A stretch of 64,000 bases of DNA from Sphingomonas sabuli (GTDB lineage: Bacteria; Pseudomonadota; Alphaproteobacteria; Sphingomonadales; Sphingomonadaceae): positions 1,818,001-1,882,000 of the forward strand of contig NZ_CP060697.1 in the NCBI RefSeq assembly GCF_014352855.1. Direction: 5' to 3'. Within the stretch, counting starts at the first letter, position 1. Each line of letters begins with the position of its first letter. Below are positions 44,873 through 53,861 of this stretch, one piece after another. The notes below the pieces were generated by a model, which had not been told where the DNA came from, did no database searches, and was given only the letters and a program-made list of their open reading frames with translations. The translations under genes and the position numbers were made by a program.

Positions 44873-45991
44873 CTATTGCTCCAGCCGCTTGAGCGGCAGG
44901 GAAACGACGGCCCTGTAGCCGGTATCGGTCCGACCGCCCTCGATGCCGCCGTCCATCAATGCGATCATCCGCTTCATCAGGCTGACGCCCTGTCCGCTCG
45001 ACGGAGCGGTCAGCGGCGCTTCGTCCTTGACGTCGAACCGCTCGGTCCAGTGCAACTCGACCGCGTCGCCGGCGACGCTGGCGTGGGCCTCGACCTCGCC
45101 GCCGCGGCCAAGCGAGCCGTATTTAACGCTGTTGGTGGCCAGCTCGCCGATCACCAGCGCCAGCACCCGGGCCCCCTGTTCGCCCAGCCGCACGTGGTCG
45201 CCGCCGCACTGAACCGCGCCGTTGGACGTATTGAACGCCGCCAGCGTACGGGCGCACAAGTCCTTCAAGGTCATGCTGCCGTCGACATCGAGCAGATGGG
45301 CCTGGACTTCGGCAAGGTGATTGAGCCGGGTGGCGATCTCCAGCCCGAACTGCCGGTGCTCGGGGGCCTCGCGGGTCGCTCCCATCACCAATGCCGCGCC
45401 GATCGCGTGCGCGTTGCGCAGGCGGTGGCGCATTTCCGCGGCGATGGTCTCAAGCTGCTGTTCGCGGCGAAAGCGGTCGGAAATATCGCGCGACGTCGAC
45501 AGGATGCCGGCAACCGCACCATCGCCGCCGCGAATCGGGGAGACCGTGACTTCCCACCAGCGGGGATCGCCTTTCGCTGTCGGGCAAAAGGCTTCGAACC
45601 GGCTTGCCCGGCCGTCGCGGGCCTCGCCAAGCGACTGTTGCACCGCGCCCTGCGATTCCGTCGGCCACAAGCTGTGCCACGGCTGGCCGGCGAAGTCGGC
45701 GAAATCGTCGATCTGCATCGCCTTCTTGCCATTGCAGTTCATGAACTGCAGCGACCCGTCGGTGCCGATCACCTTGATGCAATCGTCGCTCTGGTCGAGC
45801 ATGCTCAACACCACCGATGCCATCGGCAGCCCGGCGAGATCGAAATACTGCAGCGCGCCGGCCTCTTCGTGCTCGGGCGCCCGGCCAACCTGGCACAGCA
45901 TCGGCGGCGTGGTCGCCGTCAAAGCCGGATTTTGCATGATGGGAAGGGTCCTCGTTTCGCGTAACTTAAAATCCGCTGCAATTTCGCGCAT
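44873..45991 (-). CDS. PAS - HWE/HisKA_2 sensor histidine kinase
   Basis: A 372-aa soluble kinase. A PAS domain is at about residues 58-172 (DDCIKVIGTDGSLQFMN, WWEVTVSPIRGGDG, STSRDISDRF). The phospho-accepting region is AAEMRHRLRNAHAIGAAL, with His189. The ATPase domain contains LVIGELATNSVKYGSL and the HWE-type VELHWTER motif. HWE kinases often feed the general stress response of alphaproteobacteria. The start is either 45991 (AAGGA upstream) or 45937 (MQNPALTATTP). No response regulator is adjacent. Confidence 0.88.
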   Translation of the reverse strand: MREIAADFKLRETRTLPIMQNPALTATTPPMLCQVGRAPEHEEAGALQYFDLAGLPMASVVLSMLDQSDDCIKVIGTDGSLQFMNCNGKKAMQIDDFADFAGQPWHSLWPTESQGAVQQSLGEARDGRASRFEAFCPTAKGDPRWWEVTVSPIRGGDGAVAGILSTSRDISDRFRREQQLETIAAEMRHRLRNAHAIGAALVMGATREAPEHRQFGLEIATRLNHLAEVQAHLLDVDGSMTLKDLCARTLAAFNTSNGAVQCGGDHVRLGEQGARVLALVIGELATNSVKYGSLGRGGEVEAHASVAGDAVELHWTERFDVKDEAPLTAPSSGQGVSLMKRMIALMDGGIEGGRTDTGYRAVVSLPLKRLEQ

Positions 45992-46067
45992 TTACGCGAT
46001 CCTTGCACAGATTTGAAGGCGCTTTAGGCCGCGCTGGTTGAACGGCTGCTGTCCGCTCCGCGACGGT

Positions 46068-48077
46068 CTATTCGAATTCCACGATGACCTGGTCGACGGC
46101 GACACTGTCGCCAGCCTTGACAGGCACTGCCTTGACCGTCGCGGCCTTGGGCGCGCGCAGGATGTTTTCCATCTTCATCGCTTCCATCACCGCGACCGGC
46201 TGGCCGGGCTCCACGGTGTCGCCCGTTGCAACGTCGAGCCTGGTGACCAGCCCGGGCATCGGGGCCAGCAGCAGCCGGGACAGGTCCGGCGCGGGCTTTT
46301 CGATCATATGCTGCGACAGGCGCGCGACATGCGGCGGCATCACCTGCACCTCATGCGTCGCGCCATGCGTGTTGATCGACCAGGATCGGCCGTCGCGGAT
46401 CACCTTGACGATGCGCCGGCGCCCGTCGACCGACACCGACAGCAGCCGCTGACCCGGCGACCAGCGCCCGACGATGTCGATGGTGTCGCTGCCGTCGAGC
46501 ACCGCCAGCGTCCCGCCTTCGTAGCGCTCGATCCGCACGCTGTGCTGCTTGCCGTCGACGATCACCACGCGCTCGCTGGCCGGAGTGATCGATGGACCCA
46601 GCTGGCTGTCGATGGCCGCGTTGCGCTCTTCGCCGATGGCGCCGATCATCCCCCCGATCACCGCAATGTCGGACAGCAATTGCGCATCCGCCGGCGCGCC
46701 CGCGAAGCCGTCGGAATATTCCTCGGCGATGAAGTTGGTGGTGATGTCGCCGCTGCGGAAACGCTTGTGCTGCATCAATGCGGACAGGAAATCGACATTG
46801 TCGCCGATACCGTCGAGCTCGAAGCTGTCGAGCGCGGCGATCTGCGCGTCGATCGCGGCCTTGCGGTCGGGGCCCCAGGTGATCAGCTTGGCGACCATCG
46901 GGTCGTAAAACATGCTGATCTCGGAGCCTTCGGTGACGCCGTCGTCCACGCGCACGACGACCTCGTCGGTGCGCGTCGCCGGCGGCTGCGTGTAGCGGGT
47001 CAGCCGCCCCGTCGACGGCAGGAAGCCGCGATATGGGTCCTCGGCATAGACGCGCGTTTCCATCGCCCAGCCGTTGAGCTTCACGTCGTCCTGACCAAAG
47101 CCGAGCTTCTCGCCGGCGGCGACGCGGATCATCTGTTCAACGAGATCAAGTCCGGTCACTTCCTCGGTCACCGGATGCTCGACCTGCAGCCGGGTGTTCA
47201 TTTCGAGGAAATAGAAACTTGTGCCGCTGGTGTCGGCGCCATTGACGATCAGTTCGACCGTACCGGCGGAATAGTATCCGACAGCCTGTGCCAGCGCGAC
47301 GGCCTGTTCGCCCATCGCCTTGCGCATCGCCGGCGTGACGAACGGGGAGGGCGCTTCTTCGACCACCTTCTGGTGGCGACGCTGGATCGAACATTCGCGC
47401 TCGCCGAGGTAGAGCACGGTGCCGTGCTGGTCGCCCAGCACCTGGATTTCGATGTGGCGCGGCTGCTCGATGAATTTCTCGATGAACACGCGGTCGTCGC
47501 CAAAGCTGTTGAGGCCCTCGCGCTTGACGCTGTCGAAGCCTTCGCGGACGTCCTTTTCGCCCCACGCCAGCCGCATGCCCTTGCCGCCGCCGCCGGCAGA
47601 CGCCTTCATCATCACCGGGTAACCGATTTCGCCGGCGATCTTCACCGCCTCGTCGGTGGTGGCGATGTCGCCAAGGTAGCCGGGCACGACATTGACCCCG
47701 GCCTTTTGCGCCAGCTTCTTGGATTCGATCTTGTCGCCCATCGCCGCGATGGCGTTCGGCGGCGGCCCGATGAAGGCGATGTTCTCGGCGGCGAGGGCCT
47801 TGGCGAAGCTCTCGCGCTCCGACAGGAAGCCGTAGCCGGGATGCACCGCCTCCGCGCCCGTCGCCTTGCAGGCGTCGATGATCAGTTCGGCCTTGAGATA
47901 GGATTCGCTTGCAGGGGCCGGCCCCAACCGCACGCTTTCATCCGCCATCTTCACGTGCGGCGCACGGGCGTCGGCGTCGGAATAAACGGCGACGGTCTTG
48001 ATGCCCATACGCTTGGCGGTGCGGATCACCCGGCAGGCGATTTCGCCGCGATTGGCGATCAGGATTTTCTTGAACAT
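46068..48077 (-). CDS. pccA: propionyl-CoA carboxylase alpha subunit (biotin carboxylase and carrier)
   Basis: Carboxylates biotin with ATP and bicarbonate and carries the carboxyl to propionyl-CoA. The 669-aa protein has a biotin carboxylase/ATP-grasp part (MFKKILIANRGEIACRVIRT, ASAGGGGKGMRL, FLEMNTRLQVEHPVTE), a BT domain and a biotinyl domain with AVMEAMKMENI near the end. Its association with the methylmalonyl-CoA mutase in the same direction favours propionyl-CoA over methylcrotonyl-CoA. The beta subunit is not in the window. Confidence 0.93.
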   Translation of the reverse strand: MFKKILIANRGEIACRVIRTAKRMGIKTVAVYSDADARAPHVKMADESVRLGPAPASESYLKAELIIDACKATGAEAVHPGYGFLSERESFAKALAAENIAFIGPPPNAIAAMGDKIESKKLAQKAGVNVVPGYLGDIATTDEAVKIAGEIGYPVMMKASAGGGGKGMRLAWGEKDVREGFDSVKREGLNSFGDDRVFIEKFIEQPRHIEIQVLGDQHGTVLYLGERECSIQRRHQKVVEEAPSPFVTPAMRKAMGEQAVALAQAVGYYSAGTVELIVNGADTSGTSFYFLEMNTRLQVEHPVTEEVTGLDLVEQMIRVAAGEKLGFGQDDVKLNGWAMETRVYAEDPYRGFLPSTGRLTRYTQPPATRTDEVVVRVDDGVTEGSEISMFYDPMVAKLITWGPDRKAAIDAQIAALDSFELDGIGDNVDFLSALMQHKRFRSGDITTNFIAEEYSDGFAGAPADAQLLSDIAVIGGMIGAIGEERNAAIDSQLGPSITPASERVVIVDGKQHSVRIERYEGGTLAVLDGSDTIDIVGRWSPGQRLLSVSVDGRRRIVKVIRDGRSWSINTHGATHEVQVMPPHVARLSQHMIEKPAPDLSRLLLAPMPGLVTRLDVATGDTVEPGQPVAVMEAMKMENILRAPKAATVKAVPVKAGDSVAVDQVIVEFE

Positions 48078-48124
48078 GGACGGAGTGCCTAGCGTCCGCG
48101 GCCTGCGTTGAGAAGCGGCAAGCC

Positions 48125-48532
48125 CTAAGCCGCGCCGTTGTTAAGCTGCGAAAGGAAGGCGCCGATGAAGGCGCCAATTCCGCAGGCGAACAGCATCAGG
48201 ACGATGACCACCATCGCCAGCGCGAAGCCGTTGGACGACTTGTGCACGCGCTGCCGAATTTGCGTCGCGGTAACGCCGGTCATGAACACGAGGCTGAGGA
48301 AGCCGCACAGGCCGACGATCGCGACCGACGCCAGGATCGCGGGCGACACTCGCGTACCGACGCCCTGCGCCAGGCCCAGCATGCCGCCGACCGCCACGAT
48401 GGCCAGCGTGCTCATGTGCTTGAGGAAATCGTACGTCGCCAGGAGCGCTTGCTCGCGCGTATTCATCGGCGACAAGTCTGTGGGATGCGCGTCGACCGCG
48501 ATCTCGATGTCATTGTTCAACGGCTTTGTCAT
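48125..48532 (-). CDS. small membrane protein between mutase and pccA genes (135 aa)
   Basis: Unrecognised protein with four hydrophobic helices from about residue 40 on. It shares with its neighbour the pattern YDFxKxxxTLAxxAxGGxLxLxQ, followed by three further helices, so the two are tandem paralogues. The ATG overlaps the stop of the neighbour (ATGA). It lies in the operon of propionyl-CoA metabolism but has no visible catalytic motif. A role in membrane transport or complex anchoring can only be guessed. Confidence 0.68.
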   Translation of the reverse strand: MTKPLNNDIEIAVDAHPTDLSPMNTREQALLATYDFLKHMSTLAIVAVGGMLGLAQGVGTRVSPAILASVAIVGLCGFLSLVFMTGVTATQIRQRVHKSSNGFALAMVVIVLMLFACGIGAFIGAFLSQLNNGAA

Positions 48533-48891
48533 CGCAGTGCGACCCACAGCATTACGACCAGCCCGCCCGCTCCGGCACCGAGAAATGCAAGCGACCCTTG
48601 AAGCAATTTCTTCGCGGTCGGCCCTTTGTGGTCACTTAAATTGATCGCCGCAATCCGTCCCGCCGCGCTGACCGAAAGGATGCCCGCGACAACGATCATC
48701 GCAATCACCACGGCGACGACGGGAAGCTTGATGGCGCCCGGTCTCGCGGTCTGGGTCAGCGTCAGCACGCCGCCGAACGCCAGCAAAGCCAGCGTCGTCA
48801 GGAACTTGGCGAAATCATATTGCAGCGCCTCGTCGAAGCGCTCGCTTTCGCTCACCGAGCGCGGGTCGACATGGCTGTCGTCGTCGATCAT
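48529..48891 (-). CDS. small membrane protein, paralogue of its downstream neighbour (120 aa)
   Basis: Has an acidic N-terminal 25 residues and four hydrophobic helices beginning at about residue 30 ([18 protein letters not shown]). Its stop overlaps the start of the second copy and its own ATG overlaps the mutase stop, so it is translated together with both. Function unknown. Confidence 0.68.
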   Translation of the reverse strand: MIDDDSHVDPRSVSESERFDEALQYDFAKFLTTLALLAFGGVLTLTQTARPGAIKLPVVAVVIAMIVVAGILSVSAAGRIAAINLSDHKGPTAKKLLQGSLAFLGAGAGGLVVMLWVALR

Positions 48892-50972
48892 TCCGCAGCC
48901 CCGTCGAGCGGCGGCTTGTTGTGGCCGAGCAGGCGGAGGACCTCGTCGGCCGCGTCGGCGAGATTGGTGCCGGGGCCGAAGATCGCCTGTACGCCCGCCG
49001 CTCGAAGCGCGGCATAATCCTGCGGCGGAATGACGCCGCCGGCGACGACCTTGATGTCGGGGCGGCCGAGGTCCTTCAGGGCCGCGATCATTTCCGGGAT
49101 GAGGGTGCGATGCCCGGCGGCGAGCGACGATGCGCCGACCACGTCGACATCCTGTTCGACCGCCATTTCTGCCGTCTCGCGCGGGGTTTGGAACAGCGGG
49201 CCGGGGATGACCTCGAAGCCAAGATCAGTGAAGGCCGAGGACACGAGATTGGCGCCGCGGTCATGGCCGTCCTGGCCCATCTTGGCGACAAGGATGCGGG
49301 GCTTTCGCCCGAGCCGGTCGGACACCGCCTCGGTGCCGGCAACGGCTGCCTTCCAGCGGTCGTCGGCGCGCGCCTTGCCGTAAATTCCGCGCACCGGCTG
49401 CGGCACGGTGTCGTACCGGCCGAACGCGCGCTCCAGCGCGTAGGAAATCTCGCCGAGAGTTGCCCGCGCGCGCGCCGCTTCGACCGACAGCGCGAGCAGG
49501 TTGGCATCGCCCTTGGCACCTTCGGTCAATGCGTCGAGCGCGGCGCGCACGCGTTCAGCGTCGCGTTCCGCCTTGACCCGGTCGATGCGCTCGATCTGCG
49601 ATGCTCGGACGCGCGCATTGTCGACTTCCAAAATGTCGATCTCACGGTCCTCGGTCGGCTGGTATTTGTTGACGCCGACGATGACGGTTTCGCCGGTGTC
49701 GACCTTGGCGGCCTTTTCCGCTGCGGCTTCCTCGATGCGCTGTTTGGGCAGGCCCTCGGCAACCGCCCTGGTCATCCCGCCATGCGCCTCGACCTCGTCG
49801 ATCAGCGCCTGCGCCTTCTCCTCCAGTTCGCGGGTCAGCGCCTCCACGTAATAAGACCCGCCAAGCGGGTCGGCGACCGCGGAGACACCGCTCTCCTCGG
49901 CCAGGATAAGCTGCGTGTTGCGGGCGATGCGGGCGCTGAAGTCGGTCGGCAAGGCGATGGCTTCGTCGAAGCTGTTGGTGTGCAGCGACTGGGTCCCGCC
50001 AAGCACCGCGGCAAGCGCCTCGATCGTGGTGCGGATGACGTTGTTGTAGGCGTCCTGCTCGGTCAGGCTGACGCCCGATGTCTGGCAATGCGTGCGCAGC
50101 ATGGTCGACTTGTCGTTGCGCGCGCCGAGATCGCTCATGATCCGGTGCCACAACGTGCGCGCGGCGCGCAGTTTGGCGACCTCCATGAACAAGTTCATGC
50201 CGATGCCGAAGAAGAAGCTCAGGCGCGGCGCGAAATGGTCGATGTCGAGGCCCTTCGACATAGCCGCGCGGACATATTCGCGGCCGTCGGCCAGCGTGTA
50301 GGCCAGCTCCTGCACCGCCGTCGCGCCGGCTTCGTGCATGTGATAGCCGCTGATCGAAATCGAATTGAACCGCGGCATCTGGTTGGCGCAAAATTCGATC
50401 ACGTCGGCGACGATGCGCATCGATGGTTCGGGCGGGTAGATATAGGTGTTGCGGACCGCGAACTCTTTCAGAATGTCGTTCTGGATGGTGCCGTTCAGCT
50501 GCGCGTGATCGACCCCCTGTTCCTCGCCGGCGACGATGTAGAAGGCCATCACCGGCAACACCGCGCCGTTCATCGTCATGCTGACGCTCATGCTGTCGAG
50601 CGGGATGCCGTCGAACAGCAATTTCATATCCTCGACCGTGTCGATGGCGACGCCCGCCATGCCGACGTCGCCGGCAACGCGCGGATTGTCGCTGTCGTAG
50701 CCGCGGTGGGTGGCGAGGTCGAAGGCAACGCTCAGCCCTTTTTGCCCGGCGGCGAGGTTGCGCTGATAAAAGGCGTTGGATTCCTCCGCCGTCGAAAAGC
50801 CGGCGTATTGACGGATGGTCCACGGTCGGCCCGAATACATGGTCGCATAGGGGCCGCGGGTGAAGGGCGCCTCGCCGGGCCGGCCGGGGTCGATTCCGGC
50901 GGCGTCGTCGGGCCCGTATACGACCTTCAGGTCGATGCCTTCGGGCGTGCTTCGGCTGATCTCGTCACTCAT
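48888..50972 (-). CDS. scpA: methylmalonyl-CoA mutase (single-chain, B12-dependent)
   Basis: Rearranges (R)-methylmalonyl-CoA to succinyl-CoA using adenosylcobalamin. The 694-aa protein combines the substrate-binding TIM barrel ([36 protein letters not shown]) with a C-terminal cobalamin-binding domain having DGHDRGAN, the base-off DxHxxG motif, and [15 protein letters not shown]. The single-chain form of this length is homodimeric. Downstream genes are two small membrane proteins and pccA. Confidence 0.96.
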   Translation of the reverse strand: MSDEISRSTPEGIDLKVVYGPDDAAGIDPGRPGEAPFTRGPYATMYSGRPWTIRQYAGFSTAEESNAFYQRNLAAGQKGLSVAFDLATHRGYDSDNPRVAGDVGMAGVAIDTVEDMKLLFDGIPLDSMSVSMTMNGAVLPVMAFYIVAGEEQGVDHAQLNGTIQNDILKEFAVRNTYIYPPEPSMRIVADVIEFCANQMPRFNSISISGYHMHEAGATAVQELAYTLADGREYVRAAMSKGLDIDHFAPRLSFFFGIGMNLFMEVAKLRAARTLWHRIMSDLGARNDKSTMLRTHCQTSGVSLTEQDAYNNVIRTTIEALAAVLGGTQSLHTNSFDEAIALPTDFSARIARNTQLILAEESGVSAVADPLGGSYYVEALTRELEEKAQALIDEVEAHGGMTRAVAEGLPKQRIEEAAAEKAAKVDTGETVIVGVNKYQPTEDREIDILEVDNARVRASQIERIDRVKAERDAERVRAALDALTEGAKGDANLLALSVEAARARATLGEISYALERAFGRYDTVPQPVRGIYGKARADDRWKAAVAGTEAVSDRLGRKPRILVAKMGQDGHDRGANLVSSAFTDLGFEVIPGPLFQTPRETAEMAVEQDVDVVGASSLAAGHRTLIPEMIAALKDLGRPDIKVVAGGVIPPQDYAALRAAGVQAIFGPGTNLADAADEVLRLLGHNKPPLDGAAE

Positions 50973-51026
50973 CGCGACCCGCCCTAGCAGGCCGCTGCGC
51001 TTTGCGGAATTGGCGGGGGATCGCGC

Positions 51027-52052
51027 CTATTCGGCGGCCTGGATCAAGGCCCCGTCGGTGCCGGTGGCGGCCGCCGTGCCCCAGCCCGGCGCCTCCGCGC
51101 TCGAGAACCAGGCGATCGTCCGGGCCAGGCCATCGCGCACGTCGATCGTCGGCTCCCACCCCAGCAGGTCGCGGGCGCGGCCGATATCCGGCTTGCGCCG
51201 CCGGGGATCGTCCTGCGGCAACGGTCGAAGCACGACGCGCGACGCCGTGCCGGTCATCTCCACCACCAGGTCGACCAGCGCCTTGACCGTCATTTCGTCC
51301 GGGTTGCCAAGGTTGACCGGCACGCCGTCGGCCTTTTCGGACTCCATCAGCTGGAGCAGCCCATCGACGATGTCCTCGACATAGCAGAAGCTGCGCGTCT
51401 GCGACCCGTCGCCATAGATGGTGATGTCGTCGCCGGCGAGCGCCTGGCAGACGACGTTGGATACCACCCGCCCATCGTCCTCGTGCATGCGCGGGCCATA
51501 GGTGTTGAACAGCCGCGCGATGCGCACGTCCGCGCGGCCGGCGCGGCGGAAATCGAACGCCAGCGTTTCGGCGGCGCGCTTGCCCTCGTCGTAGCAGGCC
51601 CGCGGGCCGGTACAGTTGACCCAGCCGCGATAATCCTCGTTCTGCGGGTGCACTTCCGGATCACCATAGACTTCGCTGGTCGAGGTCAGCAGCAGCCGCG
51701 CGCCGACGCTTTCGGCGAGCCGCAGCATGTTGCGGGTGCCGACCACGTTGGTCATCATCGTATGCTCTGGATCTTCCTGGTAATGCGGCGGGGAAGCCGG
51801 GCAGGCAAGATGGTAGATACGGGTGAAGCGCAGTCGTTTGAGTTCGGCCGGAAGCTCGTCGATCACGTCATGCTCGACCAGCCGGAACGCCGGATTGCCC
51901 TCCAGGTGCGCAAGATTGCTGCGCCGGCCCGTGCGGAAACTGTCGACGCACACGACGCGGACGCCATCGGCGATCAACCGGTCGCACAGGTGCGATCCGA
52001 TAAATCCGCCTCCGCCCGTGACGAGCGCAAACCGCTCAGATCCATTCTTCAC
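51027..52052 (-). CDS. NAD-dependent sugar epimerase, UDP-glucuronate decarboxylase-like
   Basis: Extended SDR of 341 aa. VTGGGGFIGSHLCDRLI is the NAD loop, STSEVYGDPEVHPQ holds the serine/threonine, and ACYDEGKRAAE holds Tyr and Lys. The GPRACYDEGKR context and LPQDDPRRRKPDI near the end are typical of UDP-xylose synthases, which convert UDP-glucuronate to UDP-xylose; closely related epimerases cannot be ruled out. The GTG start has AGGAG at 6 bases. It may supply sugars for exopolysaccharide or glycans, but no glycosyltransferase is near. Confidence 0.87.
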   Translation of the reverse strand: MKNGSERFALVTGGGGFIGSHLCDRLIADGVRVVCVDSFRTGRRSNLAHLEGNPAFRLVEHDVIDELPAELKRLRFTRIYHLACPASPPHYQEDPEHTMMTNVVGTRNMLRLAESVGARLLLTSTSEVYGDPEVHPQNEDYRGWVNCTGPRACYDEGKRAAETLAFDFRRAGRADVRIARLFNTYGPRMHEDDGRVVSNVVCQALAGDDITIYGDGSQTRSFCYVEDIVDGLLQLMESEKADGVPVNLGNPDEMTVKALVDLVVEMTGTASRVVLRPLPQDDPRRRKPDIGRARDLLGWEPTIDVRDGLARTIAWFSSAEAPGWGTAAATGTDGALIQAAE

Positions 52053-52249
52053 GCAAGACTCCTGGGCCGTAACCGGCAAGGCACATGCGGCGAGGAAGCC
52101 GCCACTGCAAGAAATCGTTCCATTCAACTGTCGGCGCGGGGCCACTCCAAACGCCGGATTCGCCCGATCGATGACGCCGGATAGGGCGGCAAGGTGATCG
52201 TTTCGGCCGCTAACCGCAATATCGGGCGAGAGATTGCCCTTGGATGACC

Positions 52250-52295
52250 GGACGCAGCCTGCGTCCATGCGACCGATTCTTGCGCTCGGACGCAG
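52250..52295. promoter_or_regulatory. 17-bp palindrome plus an extra half-site
   Basis: Perfect 8-bp inverted repeat with one central base, followed 21 bases later by a third copy of one arm (GGACGCAG). The arrangement of a full site and a half-site is typical of operators read by dimeric regulators. It is about 60-105 bases before the DUF3008 start. No regulator is assigned. Confidence 0.5.
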
Positions 52296-52319
52296 ATGGG
52301 CCGTTGCCGCAAGACGCCC

Positions 52320-52336
52320 GCTAAAGCGTTTTTAGC
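52320..52336 (+). other. hairpin in the 5' leader of the DUF3008 gene
   Basis: Six-base stem GCTAAA / TTTAGC with loop GCGTT, ending 20 bases before the start codon. It could be a promoter palindrome or a structure in the messenger that affects stability or translation. Confidence 0.35.
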
Positions 52337-52355
52337 CGGTGAGAGGAGATTGACC

Positions 52356-52538
52356 ATGCCTGCCAAGTCCAAGGCCCAGCAGAAGGCGGCCGGCGCCGCC
52401 TTGTCGGCCAAGCGGGGCGACACGCCCAAAGGCGAGCTCAAGGGCGCGTCTAAGAGTATGTACGATTCGATGACCGAGAAGGAGCTCGACGACATGGCGT
52501 CGACCAAGCGCAAGGGTAAGCCCGAGCACGTACGCTGA
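52356..52538 (+). CDS. DUF3008 family small protein
   Basis: A 60-aa charged, disordered protein: PAKSKAQQKAAGAALSAKRG at the start and SMYDSMTEKELDDMASTKRK in the second half. This matches DUF3008, short proteins of many proteobacteria often made under stress and of unknown function. The ribosome site GAGAGGAG is strong. The palindromes upstream suggest tight control. Confidence 0.87.
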   Translation: MPAKSKAQQKAAGAALSAKRGDTPKGELKGASKSMYDSMTEKELDDMASTKRKGKPEHVR

Positions 52539-52604
52539 CCGGCGGCGGCCGCTAAACCGGCGCCGACCCCTGTCCCGCGCCGCCTAACATGCTAGGCGGA
52601 CCCG

Positions 52605-53852
52605 ATGCATAACGATGCCAAGGCCATCCGCGCCCGCGAACAGCTCGCCGGGCTGATCCTGATCGGCGCGTCCGCGGTCGCCTTCATCGCGGCCAATACT
52701 GCCCTTGCGCCCGCTTACGACGCCTTGCTGCATCTGCACTTCGGACCGGCGCTGCCGCGTATCGGCGTGCCGTCGCTGCACGATTGGGTGGCGGAAGCGC
52801 TGATGGCGCTGTTCTTCATGCTCGTCGGGCTCGAGGTGAAACGGGAATGGCTGCGCGGACAACTGGCCAGCTCGGACCAGCGCAAGCTGCCGCTGGTCGC
52901 GGCGATCGCCGGCATGGCCATCCCGGCGCTGGTTTTCCTCGCCGTTACGCGGGGCGATCCTGCGCTCCTGTCCGGCTGGGCGATCCCGTCGGCGACCGAC
53001 ATCGCCTTTGCCATTGCCGTCCTCGCCCTGCTTGGCGATCGCGCCAGTCCGCAGATCAAGTTGCTGCTGGTCGCCATCGCCATCGTCGACGACGTCGGGG
53101 CGGTGGTCATCATCGCCTTGTTCTACAGCCAGTCGTTGAGCCTCGCCGCGCTGGCCCTTGCGGCCGCGATCGCGGGTGCGATGATGGCCCTTAACCGGTT
53201 CGGCGTCCGCCGCCTGTGGCCTTATCTGTTGCTGTTCGCGGCCTTGTGGCTGGCGGTGTTGGCCAGCGGCGTTCACGCGACCATCGCCGGTGTCGTAGCC
53301 GCGCTGACCATTCCGCTGGGCGCCCGGGGCGAACATTCGCCACTGCGTCACCTCGAACATGCCATTCATCCCTGGGTGATGTTCGGCGTGATGCCCCTGT
53401 TCGGTTTCGCCAGCGCCGGGGTCGCGATCGACGGCGGGCTGGAGATGTTCCTGGCGCCCTTGCCGCTGGGCGTCGCGGCGGGCCTGTTTCTCGGCAAGCA
53501 GCTTGGCGTGTTCGGCGCGACGTGGTTGGCTGTTCGCGCCGGCTTCTGCAAATTGCCGGCAGGTGCCAGCTGGCAACAGGTCTATGGCGCCGCCTTGCTG
53601 TGCGGCATTGGCTTCACGATGAGCCTGTTCATCGGCGAACTGGCCTTTGCCGACAATGCCGATGCCGCGGCCGCGGCCAAGCTTGGGACGCTCGCCGGGT
53701 CGTTGCTGTCGGCGGTGGTGGGATTCATCGTTTTGCGCCTGTCGCCGCCGCTCCAGTCGGACGAAGGGCGGGAGGAACTCGACGACCTGTTCGCCATGAA
53801 CGAGGAGGAGGATCACCGGCCCCGGGGTTCCCATTCGGCCAGCGATGCGTAA
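52605..53852 (+). CDS. nhaA: Na+/H+ antiporter NhaA
   Basis: Exports sodium in exchange for protons in alkaline or salty conditions. The 415-aa protein has eleven to twelve helices. SATDIAFAIAVLALLG and the aspartate pair in AIVDDVGAVVIIALFYS form the ion site. FFMLVGLEVKREW is near the pH-sensing region. The C-terminal tail is charged. A second antiporter-like gene follows within 10 bases. Confidence 0.95.
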   Translation: MHNDAKAIRAREQLAGLILIGASAVAFIAANTALAPAYDALLHLHFGPALPRIGVPSLHDWVAEALMALFFMLVGLEVKREWLRGQLASSDQRKLPLVAAIAGMAIPALVFLAVTRGDPALLSGWAIPSATDIAFAIAVLALLGDRASPQIKLLLVAIAIVDDVGAVVIIALFYSQSLSLAALALAAAIAGAMMALNRFGVRRLWPYLLLFAALWLAVLASGVHATIAGVVAALTIPLGARGEHSPLRHLEHAIHPWVMFGVMPLFGFASAGVAIDGGLEMFLAPLPLGVAAGLFLGKQLGVFGATWLAVRAGFCKLPAGASWQQVYGAALLCGIGFTMSLFIGELAFADNADAAAAAKLGTLAGSLLSAVVGFIVLRLSPPLQSDEGREELDDLFAMNEEEDHRPRGSHSASDA

Positions 53853-53861
53853 ACGGGCAGG

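Larger units (their letters stand above)
52053..52355. other. 303-base gap between the epimerase and DUF3008 genes
   Basis: No coding sequence is supported. It contains the promoters of both divergent genes, a 17-bp palindrome GGACGCAG-C-CTGCGTCC at 52250-52266 with an extra GGACGCAG at 52288-52295, and a hairpin GCTAAA-GCGTT-TTTAGC at 52320-52336 directly before the ribosome site of the DUF3008 gene. Confidence 0.6.

Noticed and set aside
46038..50987. Very long open frames antisense to pccA and the mutase (684 and 688 codons)
   Set aside because: They mirror the third-position GC bias of the real genes, have arginine/histidine/glycine-rich composition and no family motifs.
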